Assembly (NCBI GenBank): GCA_013398295.1
Contig: VZSF01001891.1
Coordinates: forward strand, 1-64,000
Length of the DNA stretch: 64,000 nucleotides
From: Chionis minor
Lineage: Eukaryota; Chordata; Aves; Charadriiformes; Chionididae
Direction of reading: 5' to 3'
Positions 33,301 to 44,980 of the stretch are shown piece by piece. The notes below the pieces were generated by a model that was not told the DNA's origin, did not search any database, and saw nothing but the letters and a program-made list of their open reading frames with translations. A program made the translations under genes and the position numbers. Numbering within the stretch: position 1 is the stretch's first letter; each line of letters opens with the position of its first letter.

Positions 33301-34358
33301 CTCTCCACAGGTTCCCCATCTGCACAAGACCCTTTTGCAAGGCCACGCTGTGGTGTCTCCATGCCAGGAGCACCTCATGGCCTGGTCCATGACCTGTCTG
33401 GTGGCATCCAGGCAGGGAGCTGCCCTGGGGACCCTATGTTTGAGGGGATGACTAGGAAGGGGATGACTTCCCTGCTAGGAAGAGGCAATGACTCTACTGC
33501 CATGTGTTTTATGGTTCTTCTGTCTCTGGTGGCTCCTGTCTTCTCTTTTTTTGTCTTGTGGCTTCACGTTTCCAAAAAAACCCCAACAATGGCCCAAAAC
33601 TCTGTGGGTGTGTGAATGCAGCCCTCAATGGAGGGTCTTCTCTGCAGACCTTGGGAGGTTCCGTTATGAGCTTGCTCCGGGGTAACTGGGAGCTGTTTAC
33701 ACTTGCCCAGTAACCACAGCAACAAACCTCCCCGGAACCAAGAATTAAAGCCATTAGATAAAAATGCCCATAATTTAGAGTGATTAAGCGTGGAGGTAAA
33801 TCATCTCACAGCACCTCCTGCGACGGCAGGCAAACGAAGTGTGCGGGGAGTGCCCGTGGTGCAATGGGAGGTGGGCGCACGCAGGTGCGGGAATGCCGGG
33901 ACCAAGCACCGCGGCAGCACCGAGTCTGGCTTGGGCATGAAGCCACCGCATCTGTAGGTGCCTACAGGGCTCTGCAGGATTTCTCCCACCCCCTTAGTGC
34001 TTTCTATAATGTGGAAAAAGCTCTTGCAAGCTTAATGAAGCCCTGTCTCCTGCAGACAGGATGGGTGCTCTCCACCCCGGTTGGTTTTCTGCTGAGCTGT
34101 GTGCTAGTAATGATGGGAATTTTTCATATGCTGATTTCTTCCCCCCCCTTGGGATAGAAAACATATGTAGTGTCTTTAAAAATAAATAAAATGAATGGCC
34201 TAACAAGGCAGACTTTGAATATTTGATGGAAGATTAGTAGGCTGCAATCAATCATAAAATGAGTTTTTTCTTCTGAGTAATAAATATGTTAATTATTTTA
34301 TCTATTCAGATAAAAGCTTAATTACCATAGCACTTGGCAGGGGGGCGGGGGGGAGGGG
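27369..34358. other. CXCL14 upstream intergenic region
   Basis: Non-coding DNA to the right of the CXCL14 promoter gap. 27650-28400 is moderately GC-rich, with a minus-strand CCAAT near 28111, and could hold proximal regulatory elements. A short (GT)n lies at 27575-27587. The CpG island at 29455-29820 is listed separately. 31400-31900 is AT-rich. No recognisable exon. Confidence 0.6.
29455..29820. promoter_or_regulatory. CpG island about 2.3 kb upstream of CXCL14
   Basis: Roughly 30 CpG dinucleotides in about 365 bp, for example GCAAACGAACGCCGAAG, GCCGGCGGC, CCGCGGGGTGAGCGCCGG and GACGGGACGCGCCGAG. The flanking DNA is CpG-poor. A donor-like GTGAGC occurs at 29610-29615 on the plus strand. 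It could be a promoter of a non-coding transcript, an alternative CXCL14 promoter or an orphan island. Confidence 0.5.
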
Positions 34359-34359
34359 N
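34359..34359. other. Assembly gap (single N), left of duplicated contig
   Basis: The N follows a G-rich run (GGGGGGCGGGGGGGAGGGG). It marks the left junction of the 971-bp sequence duplicated from CXCL14. Confidence 0.9.
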
Positions 34360-35330
34360 CTTTATCCCAGGAAAAATTAGTGACTCTCTGCGATATATAT
34401 TTTAGAGCTGTGTTCTGAAGCTTAGTAAATACGAGAGCTTTTTAAAGTGCACCTGCTGTGATTAAATGTAATTTTATTAAACAAAAGGAAATTAAAGATT
34501 CAGCACTTGCTCTAAAAGGAGCAAGCAAAAGCACATCTCAGCTACTTTCTCATTCACTCACGTCTCTCTTGGACTTTGGAGGGCTTTCAGTCATTTCTCC
34601 TCGCAGGGATGCTGGGGTGTGTTCGCAGCCAGACAAAAGCCGAGTGGTTTTTAACCATCGATCTTGTGCGCGGGAGAACAGGCAGACTGGCACGCCGGGG
34701 GCAATGTGTGCTGCCGCATCAAATCCAGCTCTGCTCTATTTTCCCTGTGAAAACCACCCTCCCTTCCGAAAGGGATATTTGAGCCATAGTCCTGAATAAC
34801 GGCGAACGCGGTGTGACCTCCCACACTGCGCTGGGGCTATTTCACGCTCGCGACGAAGACACAACTTTGTTGGATGTGTTTTACCTCTACTTCCACCTTT
34901 AAAAAAACCTCACAGCTACCTTTCCCGCAGGCTCAATGCATCGCTGTTCCCAACATGCAGGGGGCAGCTAAATCCACCTCGGGGCTACCGCGAGGCAAAT
35001 AAAAATTCCCGGAAAAGCAACCCCCTGGGAAAGAGGTTTACGGTCGGAATAAGCAGAATAAACCAACTTACCTTCTGCGCTGGCTAAGCACATGGCGATG
35101 AACAGCAGAAGCAAAGCTGCTGTCAGGAGCTTCATGGCGAGACAGCAGGTACCTAAAACAGGCGCCGGGGATTTTAATGGGCTTTCTCGCTTCGGGTTCG
35201 TCCCCCCCCGGATCCCCCCGTCCCCGAGGCTGGATGTCGCCAGGGAGAGGACAGCGGAGAGCGGCTCCCGGCGGTGCTGCGCTCTGCCTGCGCTCTGCCT
35301 GCGCTCTGCCTGCGCTCTGCCTGCGCTCTG
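34360..35330. repeat. 971-bp duplicate of 26369-27339 (CXCL14 exon 1 region)
   Basis: Every base compared matches 26369-27339 at a constant offset of 7991, with no indel. The copy contains the 3' part of CXCL14 intron 1, exon 1, the 5' flank and four and a half 11-bp repeat units. Both ends coincide with N gaps. Identity extending through intron and flank, with gap-to-gap boundaries, points to a redundant contig placed in a scaffold gap rather than a biological duplication. Confidence 0.92.
35072..35135 (-). pseudogene. Duplicate CXCL14 exon 1 (probable assembly artefact)
   Basis: This is an exact copy of the signal-peptide exon, including its GTAAGT donor. No second copy of exons 2-4 exists in the window, so it could not make a chemokine unless it were spliced past the true exon 1 to the downstream exons. 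If the duplication were real it would be an alternative promoter plus first exon; the flanking N gaps make that unlikely. Confidence 0.8.
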
Positions 35331-35331
35331 N
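35331..35331. other. Assembly gap (single N), right of duplicated contig
   Basis: The N terminates the second copy of the 11-bp array in mid-unit (GCGCTCTG then N) and is followed by unrelated sequence. It marks the right junction of the duplicated contig. Confidence 0.9.
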
Positions 35332-38300
35332 GGATAATTGTTATGCCCGGTTTTCCTAAGAAAATCAGTTCATTCCATAAATGAACAACCAGCATTTCTG
35401 CAAGTAAACCAAGCGACATTCCTGCTGGCATAGCCCAAGCCTGGCTCTAGCGGAGGCTCCTCTCTCTGCATCTTGCACCACCCCTCGTCCGGAGGGCTCT
35501 GCGGCATCCCCCTTCCCAATTTAACTGGGCTCTACACCACTCACGGCAGTGGTATAATCAGTGAGGACTTGGTGGAGAGTCCCTAATTGCTCTGAGTCCT
35601 TCTCAGGCTGGTTTTGCCTACTTTTTGTGGGCTTTCCACCTGGCTGCGTGCCCAAGCGTGGCTCCTCCACGCCACCCATGTCTCCTTCACGTGTGGTCTG
35701 GGTGAGCTGCAGAAAAGCTGGCTCAAGCACTCCACAGCCCAGTTTGCCAGCAAATACTCTGAAGTCCGTCACTCCCTAAAAGCACGGTGGTGCGGCCAGG
35801 ATTGCAGATCATCACGGGCTGGGAACGGGGAGGGGGTTACCGAGGTGCAGCATCCCCTTCCTCGCTGGACCTCAGTAACCTCCTTCTGCTTGGCCGGTGC
35901 TGAGGGTGCCTGTGCCAAGGACAGTTAAAGCACAGAAAATTCAGGCTGTGCTTTACTGCACTGTCACACCCCTGAGCAGGTAGACGCAAGCTTTTTGGTT
36001 TTTATTAATAATCAAAAAAATCACACAAAGATGGCACGTTGGAGATCCGGCGTGGTGAAGAAGCACCGTTGTTTGTCGCTGAAATTAAATGAGAAGTCAG
36101 CTAGAGAACAAGGCAGGGCTGATAATCTCTATAAATGCCAAATACAATGATGTCGTGGGGCCACGCATCGGCAGCAGGGCTGGGACAGGGTCTGGCAAAC
36201 TGGTGGTGCAGCCTCTGCTCTCTGCAAGCTGCCTTAAGGTGTCTCCCCCAAATTCAGGGCTTTGCCGCTTTCACTCTTGGGGACAAAAATATGTCCGGCT
36301 TGTGATTATTTCCAAAGGCCTTTGGCAGCCTCTCCTGGCAGCTGGCTGTCTCTGAAAAGCAGGTAGTTGTTGCTAAAGCGATTTGGAAGCAGAAGTGGTG
36401 CTCCGGAGCCCTAATGCTGCAGGAGAGGGATCGTGCCCGAGGTTGTCCCCATTGCAGATGGGACTGGCTTTGCCCTAGCAGCTCACCTTTGAAAGGAGAA
36501 GCTGGGAGGCTCCTGGCAGTAATCCTCTGTCCTTCCCTTTGTCCCCTGTGTCAGAGCATCACTCTGTCTCCAGGAAAATTTTGGAGAAACTCAGCAGCCA
36601 GCGCTTCTTTGGGTACGTGCTAGGGATTATGCAAGTATCTGCCCCGTTCCTGAGAGCTCCCCACATCTCAGTGGCTTGAAAGAGAAGTTGCAGAGCAGCT
36701 GAATTTCGTAGAAATGGGCATGGCTTTACGGATGCTGCCTGAGATTGGGGTACCTAAGAGTTAATGTGAATTTCAATCAAGAAGACATTAAGAAGGGCAG
36801 AGGGAAAACAGATTAGCTGTCCTCTTGCCTTGCTCTATGAGATGAGACAATGAGAGAATGTGATGAGATCAATGGAAAATAAAAGGAAATGAGAAATCAA
36901 AGGAAATGCTGCTTTACAGGTTATTTCATATGGCAAATTGGGAAATTTTTCCTTTCAGGGGATCAAATAGTCTCTTACATTTTTAACAGAGCTGGATAAC
37001 TCATGACTGCAAAGATGAAACCCTTGATAGAGGCTGATTCCCCACAGGGGTTCCGTAGGAAATGATCCATTTCAGGTACAAGCAGTGGGATGCTGCTGGA
37101 TGTCCCCTCCCTTGGTGCTCTTCAGAAACCACACAGAGCTGCAGCATCGGCCAGAGCGTGGCTTCCCGCAGGATTCCAGGTCCGGGTTATCTGAGCCGTG
37201 AGTCCAGGCACATCGTAACAGCTCCATCAACTGCTCGATATCAGCATCCCATAGAGGCTGAGCTGCCCACACCTTCCTTCTCCAGGCCCTTTAACAAAGC
37301 AGCATTACAGACGCTCAAAACCAAAAAGAGAAAAGGGTCTCTGTCCTTCCCTTTCAACACTTCTGCAATGCTTCTGGAGCCAGCCTTTAAAGAGATCCTT
37401 TCTGGGACTCCAGATTTGCCGTGGGCTTTGGCAAATACGTCCTAATCCACTTGCCCACAGAGACAGAAGTGCTTTCCATGAGCCGTCATCCCCAGGAGTA
37501 GCTCTGGTCCCCACATTTCCCTGGAGGCCAGATGTGGTTTTGTTTCTTCTTTTAAAGGAGGCTGCTGTGCCCACTCCGTAGCTCCGGGGCATCGCTGTGC
37601 TGTGCATGTTTCCTACACTCCCATGGCTGCTTCGGCGGCCACCAAACCTCCGCCCAGCTGGAAATCGATGTGAGAAATCTTACACTGGAGACCAAAAAAA
37701 ATCATCTCCATGTTCTCAGGTTGGTTGTCCTGTCCTTTTGGCAGCGGCGGTCGGGGGCTGGTGATCGGCTCCAGCCAGCACTGGCCTCCTGTGAGCAAAA
37801 ATTCAGGGTTTTTGCAGCCACGTGCTGCTGCCAAAGGCACCTCCTCCCTGTGTGCACAGGGCTTTGCTCCTGCCCTGACGTACAAGCCCCTGGTCTGAAG
37901 CCTCGACCGGCTGGCTGGGAGTGGGCAAATGCTGCCGGAGGCCAAAATGAATGATTTATCTTTGTGCTACTGTCATAGCTCCTTAAGACTCAGCTCTCTC
38001 TAATTAACTCCTTCACCTTCATAAATTCTTCATTAGGATTTATATCTCTGGTGCTTTGGTGATATCAGCTAGATTAGGCACTGGTTTCCCTTCCAAGCAT
38101 CTCAGTGGGCTTTTCTTTCCCCTTAGCAATGAATTTGGCCGTGCCATGCAGCAGCTTTTCCCCTTACCGTTGCAAACTGTCCATAGATAGGTCACTTTGG
38201 TGACATAGGAGCCACACTTTAGCAGTAAGAATACCTCCACTGCAACAAGGGGCAGTTAAAGCTCCAACCCGAAACCTAGAAAAGCAGAGAACAGCACGGA

Positions 38301-41300
38301 GAGGCTTTCAAACAGCATCGCTCTCTGCGTCTGCGAGCGGTGGATGCCAGCAGAAAGGAGGCCAGCTCCAAACAATCCCAGCCTTGCCCCACGCTCGGCT
38401 TCCAGCGTTTGAACGTGGTTTGTTTTGATATCTTATACTCGGGATATTCTGTTCTCTCTAATTGCATTTCGTGCCTGGCTTGGGAAAGGCCGTTCTGCTG
38501 CGAATGCAGCTGTGCCCCCACTCCCCGTGCAGCCCACCCCTTCGCTCCGAAGCTGTCAGGTGGGACGACTGCCTCGCCGGGTCTGTTTTTGCCAAGGAGA
38601 CGTTGAAATTATTGGCCAGTTCTTCAAAGATCTGCAGCGGCTCTTGATGTTCCTCACCGGAGCAGGGCAGCGGAAGAAAGTCGCCTGGGAAACGCTCTCC
38701 GGAAGTGAAAATTGAATTCTTTAATGCTCCTGAATAGCAAAATACAGTTTCTAAGTATGAGAAGCAGCCCACACAGCCTTTCGACATGTTTGTACCCAAA
38801 CAAACCCACGTTGTACCCAACGTGCTAATTTCTTTAGCACGTAAATAGCTCCAAATAAGCTATCGGGTAAGGCTGGCTGCAGAAAGAAAAAATCCAGGGT
38901 AGGTTTGCCTTTCCCACAACACCAGCCTGATCTCGTATCCACGGTCGTGCTCGTTGGTCAGGAGGGTTGTATCAGCCAAGAATGTAATTACCAATTTGAC
39001 TCATATGTGTAGTACAGGGTGGCCTTGTTTTACCTTAAGAAGCCCTTAAAACGGTCCAAGCGAGACAACCGCCCTCCTCCTTCCCTTCAACCCCATGATT
39101 ATATTCAACGGTATTTCCAGTTGCGCCGACTTTCTCAGAAATTGCTCTTTTAATTCTTTTGTAAACCCTGGACACAGCGGCAGCAGACAGCTGAGGATAT
39201 AGCGCACCAGTGTCACTTTTAAAGACTCTTATATTAACTTCCATACACCTCTGGGCCTGCCTCTGTCCGCTGAGTGTAAGTAACATCAGGGATTTCCATC
39301 CCAGCCTTTTATTTCTTCCCTGGCCTCGTGCGTTACACAGCGCGGTGTTGGGCTTGGAGGTGCAGACATGGGAATCTGGCTGACGAGACCAGACAGGGAA
39401 AAAAAAGGTGTTGTAATTGTTTTCTCACTGTCAACAACCTGTTGTTTTAAGGTATAATTTGTGCCTCTGTCTGCACAAATCCATCTGGAGCTACAGCATG
39501 ATAAGACAAGTTGATCTTTAACATTCTTTATCTGCTGTTTTGTGCTGCTGGGAGACAATTTCCAGGGCGAGGCAGCTGGATTTTGCACGTAGTCTTTCTA
39601 GCAAATGCAGCCATGATGCATGTTAGGTCCAAATTTAAAGGATTCCCTGTCATTGTGGGAAAAAAGAAAGACAAAACTGGTGGACGTTTACAGTAGCCTT
39701 GAGCTTAATGCCCTTTGCTTTGTTTTCTTTAGCCTCGAAGGGAAAAGAGCAAATATTTTCTGCAGCGGATCCGTGTTTGCTGTGGTTCAAACGTTTACAG
39801 TATTTGTAACATTAAAAATGAAAGCAGCTCTGTGGATAGCCATAGTTCAAACATTTTCAGAGAAAAGTCGGAGTGGGAAGAGAAGCAAAATGACAACCGT
39901 GGTACAAATTGCAACAGCCGTTACGGCTGGGGCAGAAATCGGGTCTGCTTCTGTGTGCATAGACTGTGGTAGGGAGCTCCTACCTTTGCAATGGCCCAGG
40001 GAGCCCAGCCCCTGCTGGGACGTGTTTTAATGTATTTGTCTTCATAAGGGTCCTCCAGGTTCTCTCCAGGCCCAGCTCTTGCTTTGTAGTGTTCTGCTTT
40101 TCTGTTCTTGAACATCTCAATATCCAAAACACGGCACCTAAACTTCCAGTTACACTGGCTTGTGATGGGCATGGAGACCGCTTGGTATTGCTCCTTACCA
40201 GGACTAAAAAAAAGATGCATAAAACCCAATTTCTTGTTTAGATATAAATATTCAGCTCTCTAATGTCACCCTGAGTAGTCCCACTCGCTCGGAAGCTGGT
40301 GGAAGCCAACTAAGCAAAGAAAAGTAGAAGCAAAAATAGCAATTTCCCCTCTCTGATGTCCATGGTGGAGTTTGCTGGATGTGGGATTGATGGGATTGAC
40401 AGAGTATTGCATGTCATTTAGGGAATGCCTTGAGCTGTTCAAATCACATATCAGACCTTCGGGACATGTAAGTCAACATAAGTCCATCAGTTGAAGCTCC
40501 ACTACAGAACATTCTGGTTCTTTTCAGTGCATAGTTTTAACAAACTCAGTGGCCAAATCTTATGTCTTTGTTCCTAATTTGTTCAAGATGTGTACTATAA
40601 ATCATCCCTGATTTTGAGCCATGAAGGAAAACTAACTTGACAAATCCCTTTCTGTACTCATTTTTGTCAAAACATTATTTATGGCAATGGGTAGGTTGCT
40701 GATAGCTCTGGCTATTGTTGCCCAGGACCCTGTGGGTTTGATATACGTTCAGCTCCAGTCCATGCAGATGCCTTTCCTCGGCTCTCATGTTAAGACTTGT
40801 GTCTTATAGTGAAGAATTTGATTTATTAGAGAATGCTTTATAATATAGTAAGACAGATGTCAGCCATGTTAAATACCTCCATAAATTTTGGCTCTCCTGA
40901 GCAAATTAAATGTGCAATTATTTGAGGGATGATGAAGGTATCCTGCAGCAAGGCAACATTTTAGCAACCTGATAAAGTGAGCAGTTTTAGTGATGTCTGT
41001 TATGGAAATGAAGTTCTGTGATTGCACTGTCTCTCTCTCCTCCCAAAATAAATATTTAAACTCGATATCTATTTCCAGCTGAGCTTATCAGAGAGTTTAT
41101 ATCATGCAGAAGGTTTCTGATGGGTTGCAAGAGTCAGTGCTGGGCACCTGTATCTGGTTGATTTTTGCCGTGGCACACAGGAGCTGGGGAAGGTCTAGAG
41201 TCACTGTTTAACACTGCTCTGCTATCCAGGAGGTGTTAAACATCTGCAGGTATTCACCTGCGGAGCAGTTTGAAATGCAGCCTGTGGCACTGCCTGGAGC

Positions 41301-41836
41301 CTTCCTTTAGAGAGACGGGAGCTGCAAGCGCTAAAAAAAACCCTGAGGAATTTTCCTGCATTCATTTATGCTTTCCTGCCCCTACGGAAACATTTCCCCC
41401 TTCTATTCCCAGGCCGGTGTTCACAACACCTTTCCTTGCTTGTCTCCGCCCTGTCACTGCCAGGTTCCCGAAGCTCCTGGAGCTGTTTCCAGCCCACGAG
41501 ATGCTCAAGAGCCAGGGCCCTGGGCTGGCAGTGCAGAGCCCTGGGACAAACCCAGCTTGGGGCACAGCCCGTGGCCGTGGCTTTCGGTCCCCAACTTGTG
41601 GCTCCGTTGGAAATGACGTGCTGCCCCCTCTTGTCTTGCTCTCCCTGTCTGTAAATTAGTAGTGCCAATTAACTTGCAAAAAATAGGTGGAGGGTTAATG
41701 ACTTCAAAGAAAGATTGTGAACTATTTTATATATTTAATTCAACATAATTACTCTGAATTAACATGAACCTTCCTTGTACTAGAGCAAGTAAGCATGTGT
41801 TTCCCAAGACATAAACTCACAACACTCTATATTAAA
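35332..41836. other. Intergenic, no gene seen
   Basis: Non-coding DNA right of the misplaced contig. It includes GC-richer patches at 37500-37950 and 38270-38710 and an AT-rich stretch at 40230-41060. A 17-bp near-direct repeat, GGTTCAAACGTTTACAG at 39784-39800 and AGTTCAAACATTTTCAG at 39844-39860, is spaced exactly 60 bp. No exon was recognised. Confidence 0.6.
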
Positions 41837-41873
41837 CATACATACATATATATATATACATATATATATATAT
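41837..41873. repeat. (TA)n / TACA microsatellite
   Basis: CATACATACATATATATAT followed by more TA steps, adjoining the 5' truncation point of the next CR1. Simple sequence repeat. Confidence 0.9.
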
Positions 41874-41874
41874 G

Positions 41875-42170
41875 ACTTTTTACAAGGGCGTGTAGTGATA
41901 GGATGAGGGGTGATGGCTTCAGGCTGGAAGAGGGGAGATTTAGATGAGATATTGGGAAGAAATTGTTTCCTGTGCGGCTGGTGAGCCCCTGGCCGGGGTT
42001 GCCCAGAGCAGCTGTGGCTGCCCCATCCCTGGAGGTTCAAGGCCAGGTTGGACGGGGCTTGGAGCACCCTGGTCTAGTGGGAGATGTCCCTGCCCAGGGC
42101 AGGGGGTTGGAACTGGATGGTCTTCAAGGTCCCTTCCAACCCGAACCATTCTGGTATTCTGATTCTATGA
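41875..42170 (+). mobile_element. CR1 LINE, 3' fragment
   Basis: A 5'-truncated CR1, starting near TTTTTACAAGGGCGTGTAG and ending GGTCCCTTCCAACCCGAACC...GATTCTATGA. It is the same subfamily as the copies at 6753-7442, 19840-20175 and 51817-52532. Confidence 0.93.
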
Positions 42171-44431
42171 TATATGCAGGTATCACAGCTCCTTTCCACA
42201 TGCCTGGGTTTCTTCCCCCACTGGGAAAGTGGGGAAGAAGGTGCACGAGGACAAGGAAGCAAAGGTGATGCAGCCCCATCCCAGAGCTGGGAAGTGCTTC
42301 TGGACCCTATACCATGGGCTCGTGGGGCAAAATCGCACAACTGGTTCTTTAAAAAATCCTGCTGTGAATTTTTAATGCTTTGAAATCGTTTAAACAGTGT
42401 GAAATTCACATAATCAATGCAACAGCCCCAGTAAATATCCTTTTCCTCTCTTGGCGTGCAGGAGGTACGTGCGCTGCGGGTCTGCCCCCACGAAACGCAG
42501 CGGCTGCAGCTCTCGTGTGCACCAGCCAGGGGGAAAACCTAACGAGGGTCAGGGGGGGATACGCTAGTCCTAGGGCCCAGCGGGTGCTGACAGGCATAAT
42601 TTATCTCTCTGTATTGCAGGTCAAGTGAAACTGGCCCCACGCCTCTATTTTCATGTCTCTAACGCAACCTCATCTGGCTTTTGCATTTTGTCCCACTGCC
42701 AAGCGCTGTGTAAACCACTGCAGGGTCTTGCTGCCATTAATCACCACAGCCTTTCCCTGGGCTGCGTTGTGCTCCCTCACACACTATAACCCCCTTATCA
42801 TTCACACATAATCTTGTTATGGCTTTATACCTACTTGCATGATCCACTTATCAGCCAATAAATCTGAACAAGACCAAATAGTGGACAACAACACGAATTT
42901 GCCAGTTCCTGGTGTTGATTTCCCAGGCACTGGCTTTGGTTGCCTCACTAAGGCAGTTTCTAAACAATATATTTTTGAAGTGATGCTTAAAGCAAACACA
43001 CCTCACCCCAGTTCTCCTCCCATGAACCTGGTTTATTTTTATGCCCCAGCCATTAGTACTTGCTGTTTTCACCTTGAGACGTTTCCTGTACAACCACCCT
43101 CCTTTCATAAATTGTTCTGTGGGCAATAAACCACTCTGCTTTCTCCCTGAGCCCCATGAGCACGGGCAGAGTGGTCAGAGCAATCTGAATTCCAGATCTG
43201 CATTTCTGAGCCTTCCCGCTTTCCTTTGCCTTGGTATATTCATGCTGGATTTCCTGCCAAAGGTAGGTTTTCAGGATAAAGTTGAGTTTTATTCTATGAT
43301 TAAAAAAATCCAGATTGGATGGTGCTGTCCATCACCTGGGTCAACATGCGCCTGCTGAGGGATCAAAAAGCACCCCCAGAAACAGTCAAAGCAGGAAGCT
43401 TCAAGTATGAGTTTTCTATGGGTTACAGGTGAGCTGGGAGATAAGATTTAAGTGGCAGATGAAGAAGTTCGTTGCAATAGTTTTGAAATATGGACCTATA
43501 AATCCCCCATTTTCTACTTGCACAGCCAAGCGTGTTCCTGTATATTTATTCTGTTGAATGTTAAGTGGATCAATTTTACTGAGGTTGGCTTGATTTTTTT
43601 TTTTTTTGCCGGTGAAATTTAATTCAACATAAAGCCTACTACTTAGTCTTTTTGTTCATATTTCCTCATTTAGATCCTGTGCAAGGAAAGGTTGGGAGCA
43701 ATGATAAAATCCTGGAAGCAAAATAAATGTTCGCTAATCTCTCTTCAAGCCCAGACTGAAATGTTATTAGTACTTTTGGGCTTGTCTGGATTAGTTTCTT
43801 AAGGAGCTGAAGCTGAACAGATCTATATAGATTATTAATTTAGTAAAACATGACCTCTCCAGGGGCTGAGCCAAACGAGTATTGCATTGCTTTGCTTTTC
43901 TCCCACATACACACAGTTGCTGGGGTGGATATGGCCCTCCTTTAACCAGGGGGTGGTGTGAGCAGAGAGCTGTGAGCACCAGTCGTGTGGGCACCATGTG
44001 GCAGCAACAGGCGATGAGCACCTTCAGCCTCTCCTCCTCCTCCTCCTCACCATGCTCCTCACTGTGTATTTCATTTAAGAAATGTGGCTGGAAACAGTTC
44101 CTGCCTTATTGCTTCTACCGCAATGTCAATTGGAATCTTAGCTTCTGGTGATGAATATTACTACCCTTTTCAACAAGAGTAATTCCTTAATTCGTTTGAA
44201 ATCTGCTGTCTTACAGTTGGGAGGAGATGCTGATAAGGGAAAAAAGAGATGTTTTTTTCTGGGGTTTTTGTTTGAAGGGCACACATGTTCCTCTGAACAG
44301 GGGAGAAATCTGTGAACAGGTTCAAAGGTTTTGTGGTCAGGTTACTGGGCTTGCAATGCCACAGCCTTCCTCAATCACCTGGGAGAAGAGAGAGCTGAGC
44401 CAGGAGCAGTACAGGAGGGGAGAAGGGGAAG
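42171..44431. other. Intergenic, no gene seen
   Basis: Non-coding DNA with a T tract at 43594-43607 and a short (CTC)n at about 44030-44048. Nothing gene-like was recognised. Confidence 0.6.
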
Positions 44432-44980
44432 TCATAGAATCATAGAATCATTGAGTCATAGAATTGTTTTGGTTGGAAGAGATCTTTAAGATCATCAAGT
44501 CCAACTGTTAACCAAGCACTGCCAAGTTACTAGTAACCCATGTCCCTCAGCACTATGTCTACCCGGCCGTTAGATACCTCCAGAGACGGTGATTCCACCA
44601 CTTCCCTGGGCAGCCTGCTCCAATGCTTGATAACCCTTTTGGTGAATGAATTTTTCCTGATATCCAAACTAAACCACCCCTGGCACAATTTGAGGCCGTT
44701 TCCTCTTGTTCTATCGCTTGTTCCTTGGGAGAAGAGACCAACCCACCTTGGCTACACCCTCCTTTCAGGTAGTTGAGAGCAAGAAGGTCTCCCCTCAGCC
44801 TCCTCTTCTCCAGGCTGAACATCTCCAGCTCCCTCAGCCACTCCTCATAAGACTTGTCCTCCAGACCCCTCACCAGTTCCGGTCCCCTTCTCTGGACATG
44901 CTCCAGCACCTCAAGGTCTTTCTTGTCATGAGGGGCCCAGAACTGAACCCTGTACTCGAGGTGGGGCCTCACGAGTACCA
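44432..44980 (-). mobile_element. CR1 LINE fragment, reverse orientation
   Basis: About 550 bp. The 3' end is on the left with repeated octamer tail (TCATAGAATCATAGAATCAT), then TTGGTTGGAAGAGATC. The body runs to the GTACTCGAGGTGGGGCCTCA region on the right. The minus-strand frame here (44559-44981) still spells the CR1 reverse-transcriptase C-terminal tail. This is a different CR1 subfamily from the copy at 51817-52532. Confidence 0.93.

Noticed and set aside
33107..33451. 114-codon plus-strand open frame
   Set aside because: Leu/Pro/His/Ser-rich with overlapping frames on the other strand; no recognisable family or splice signals.
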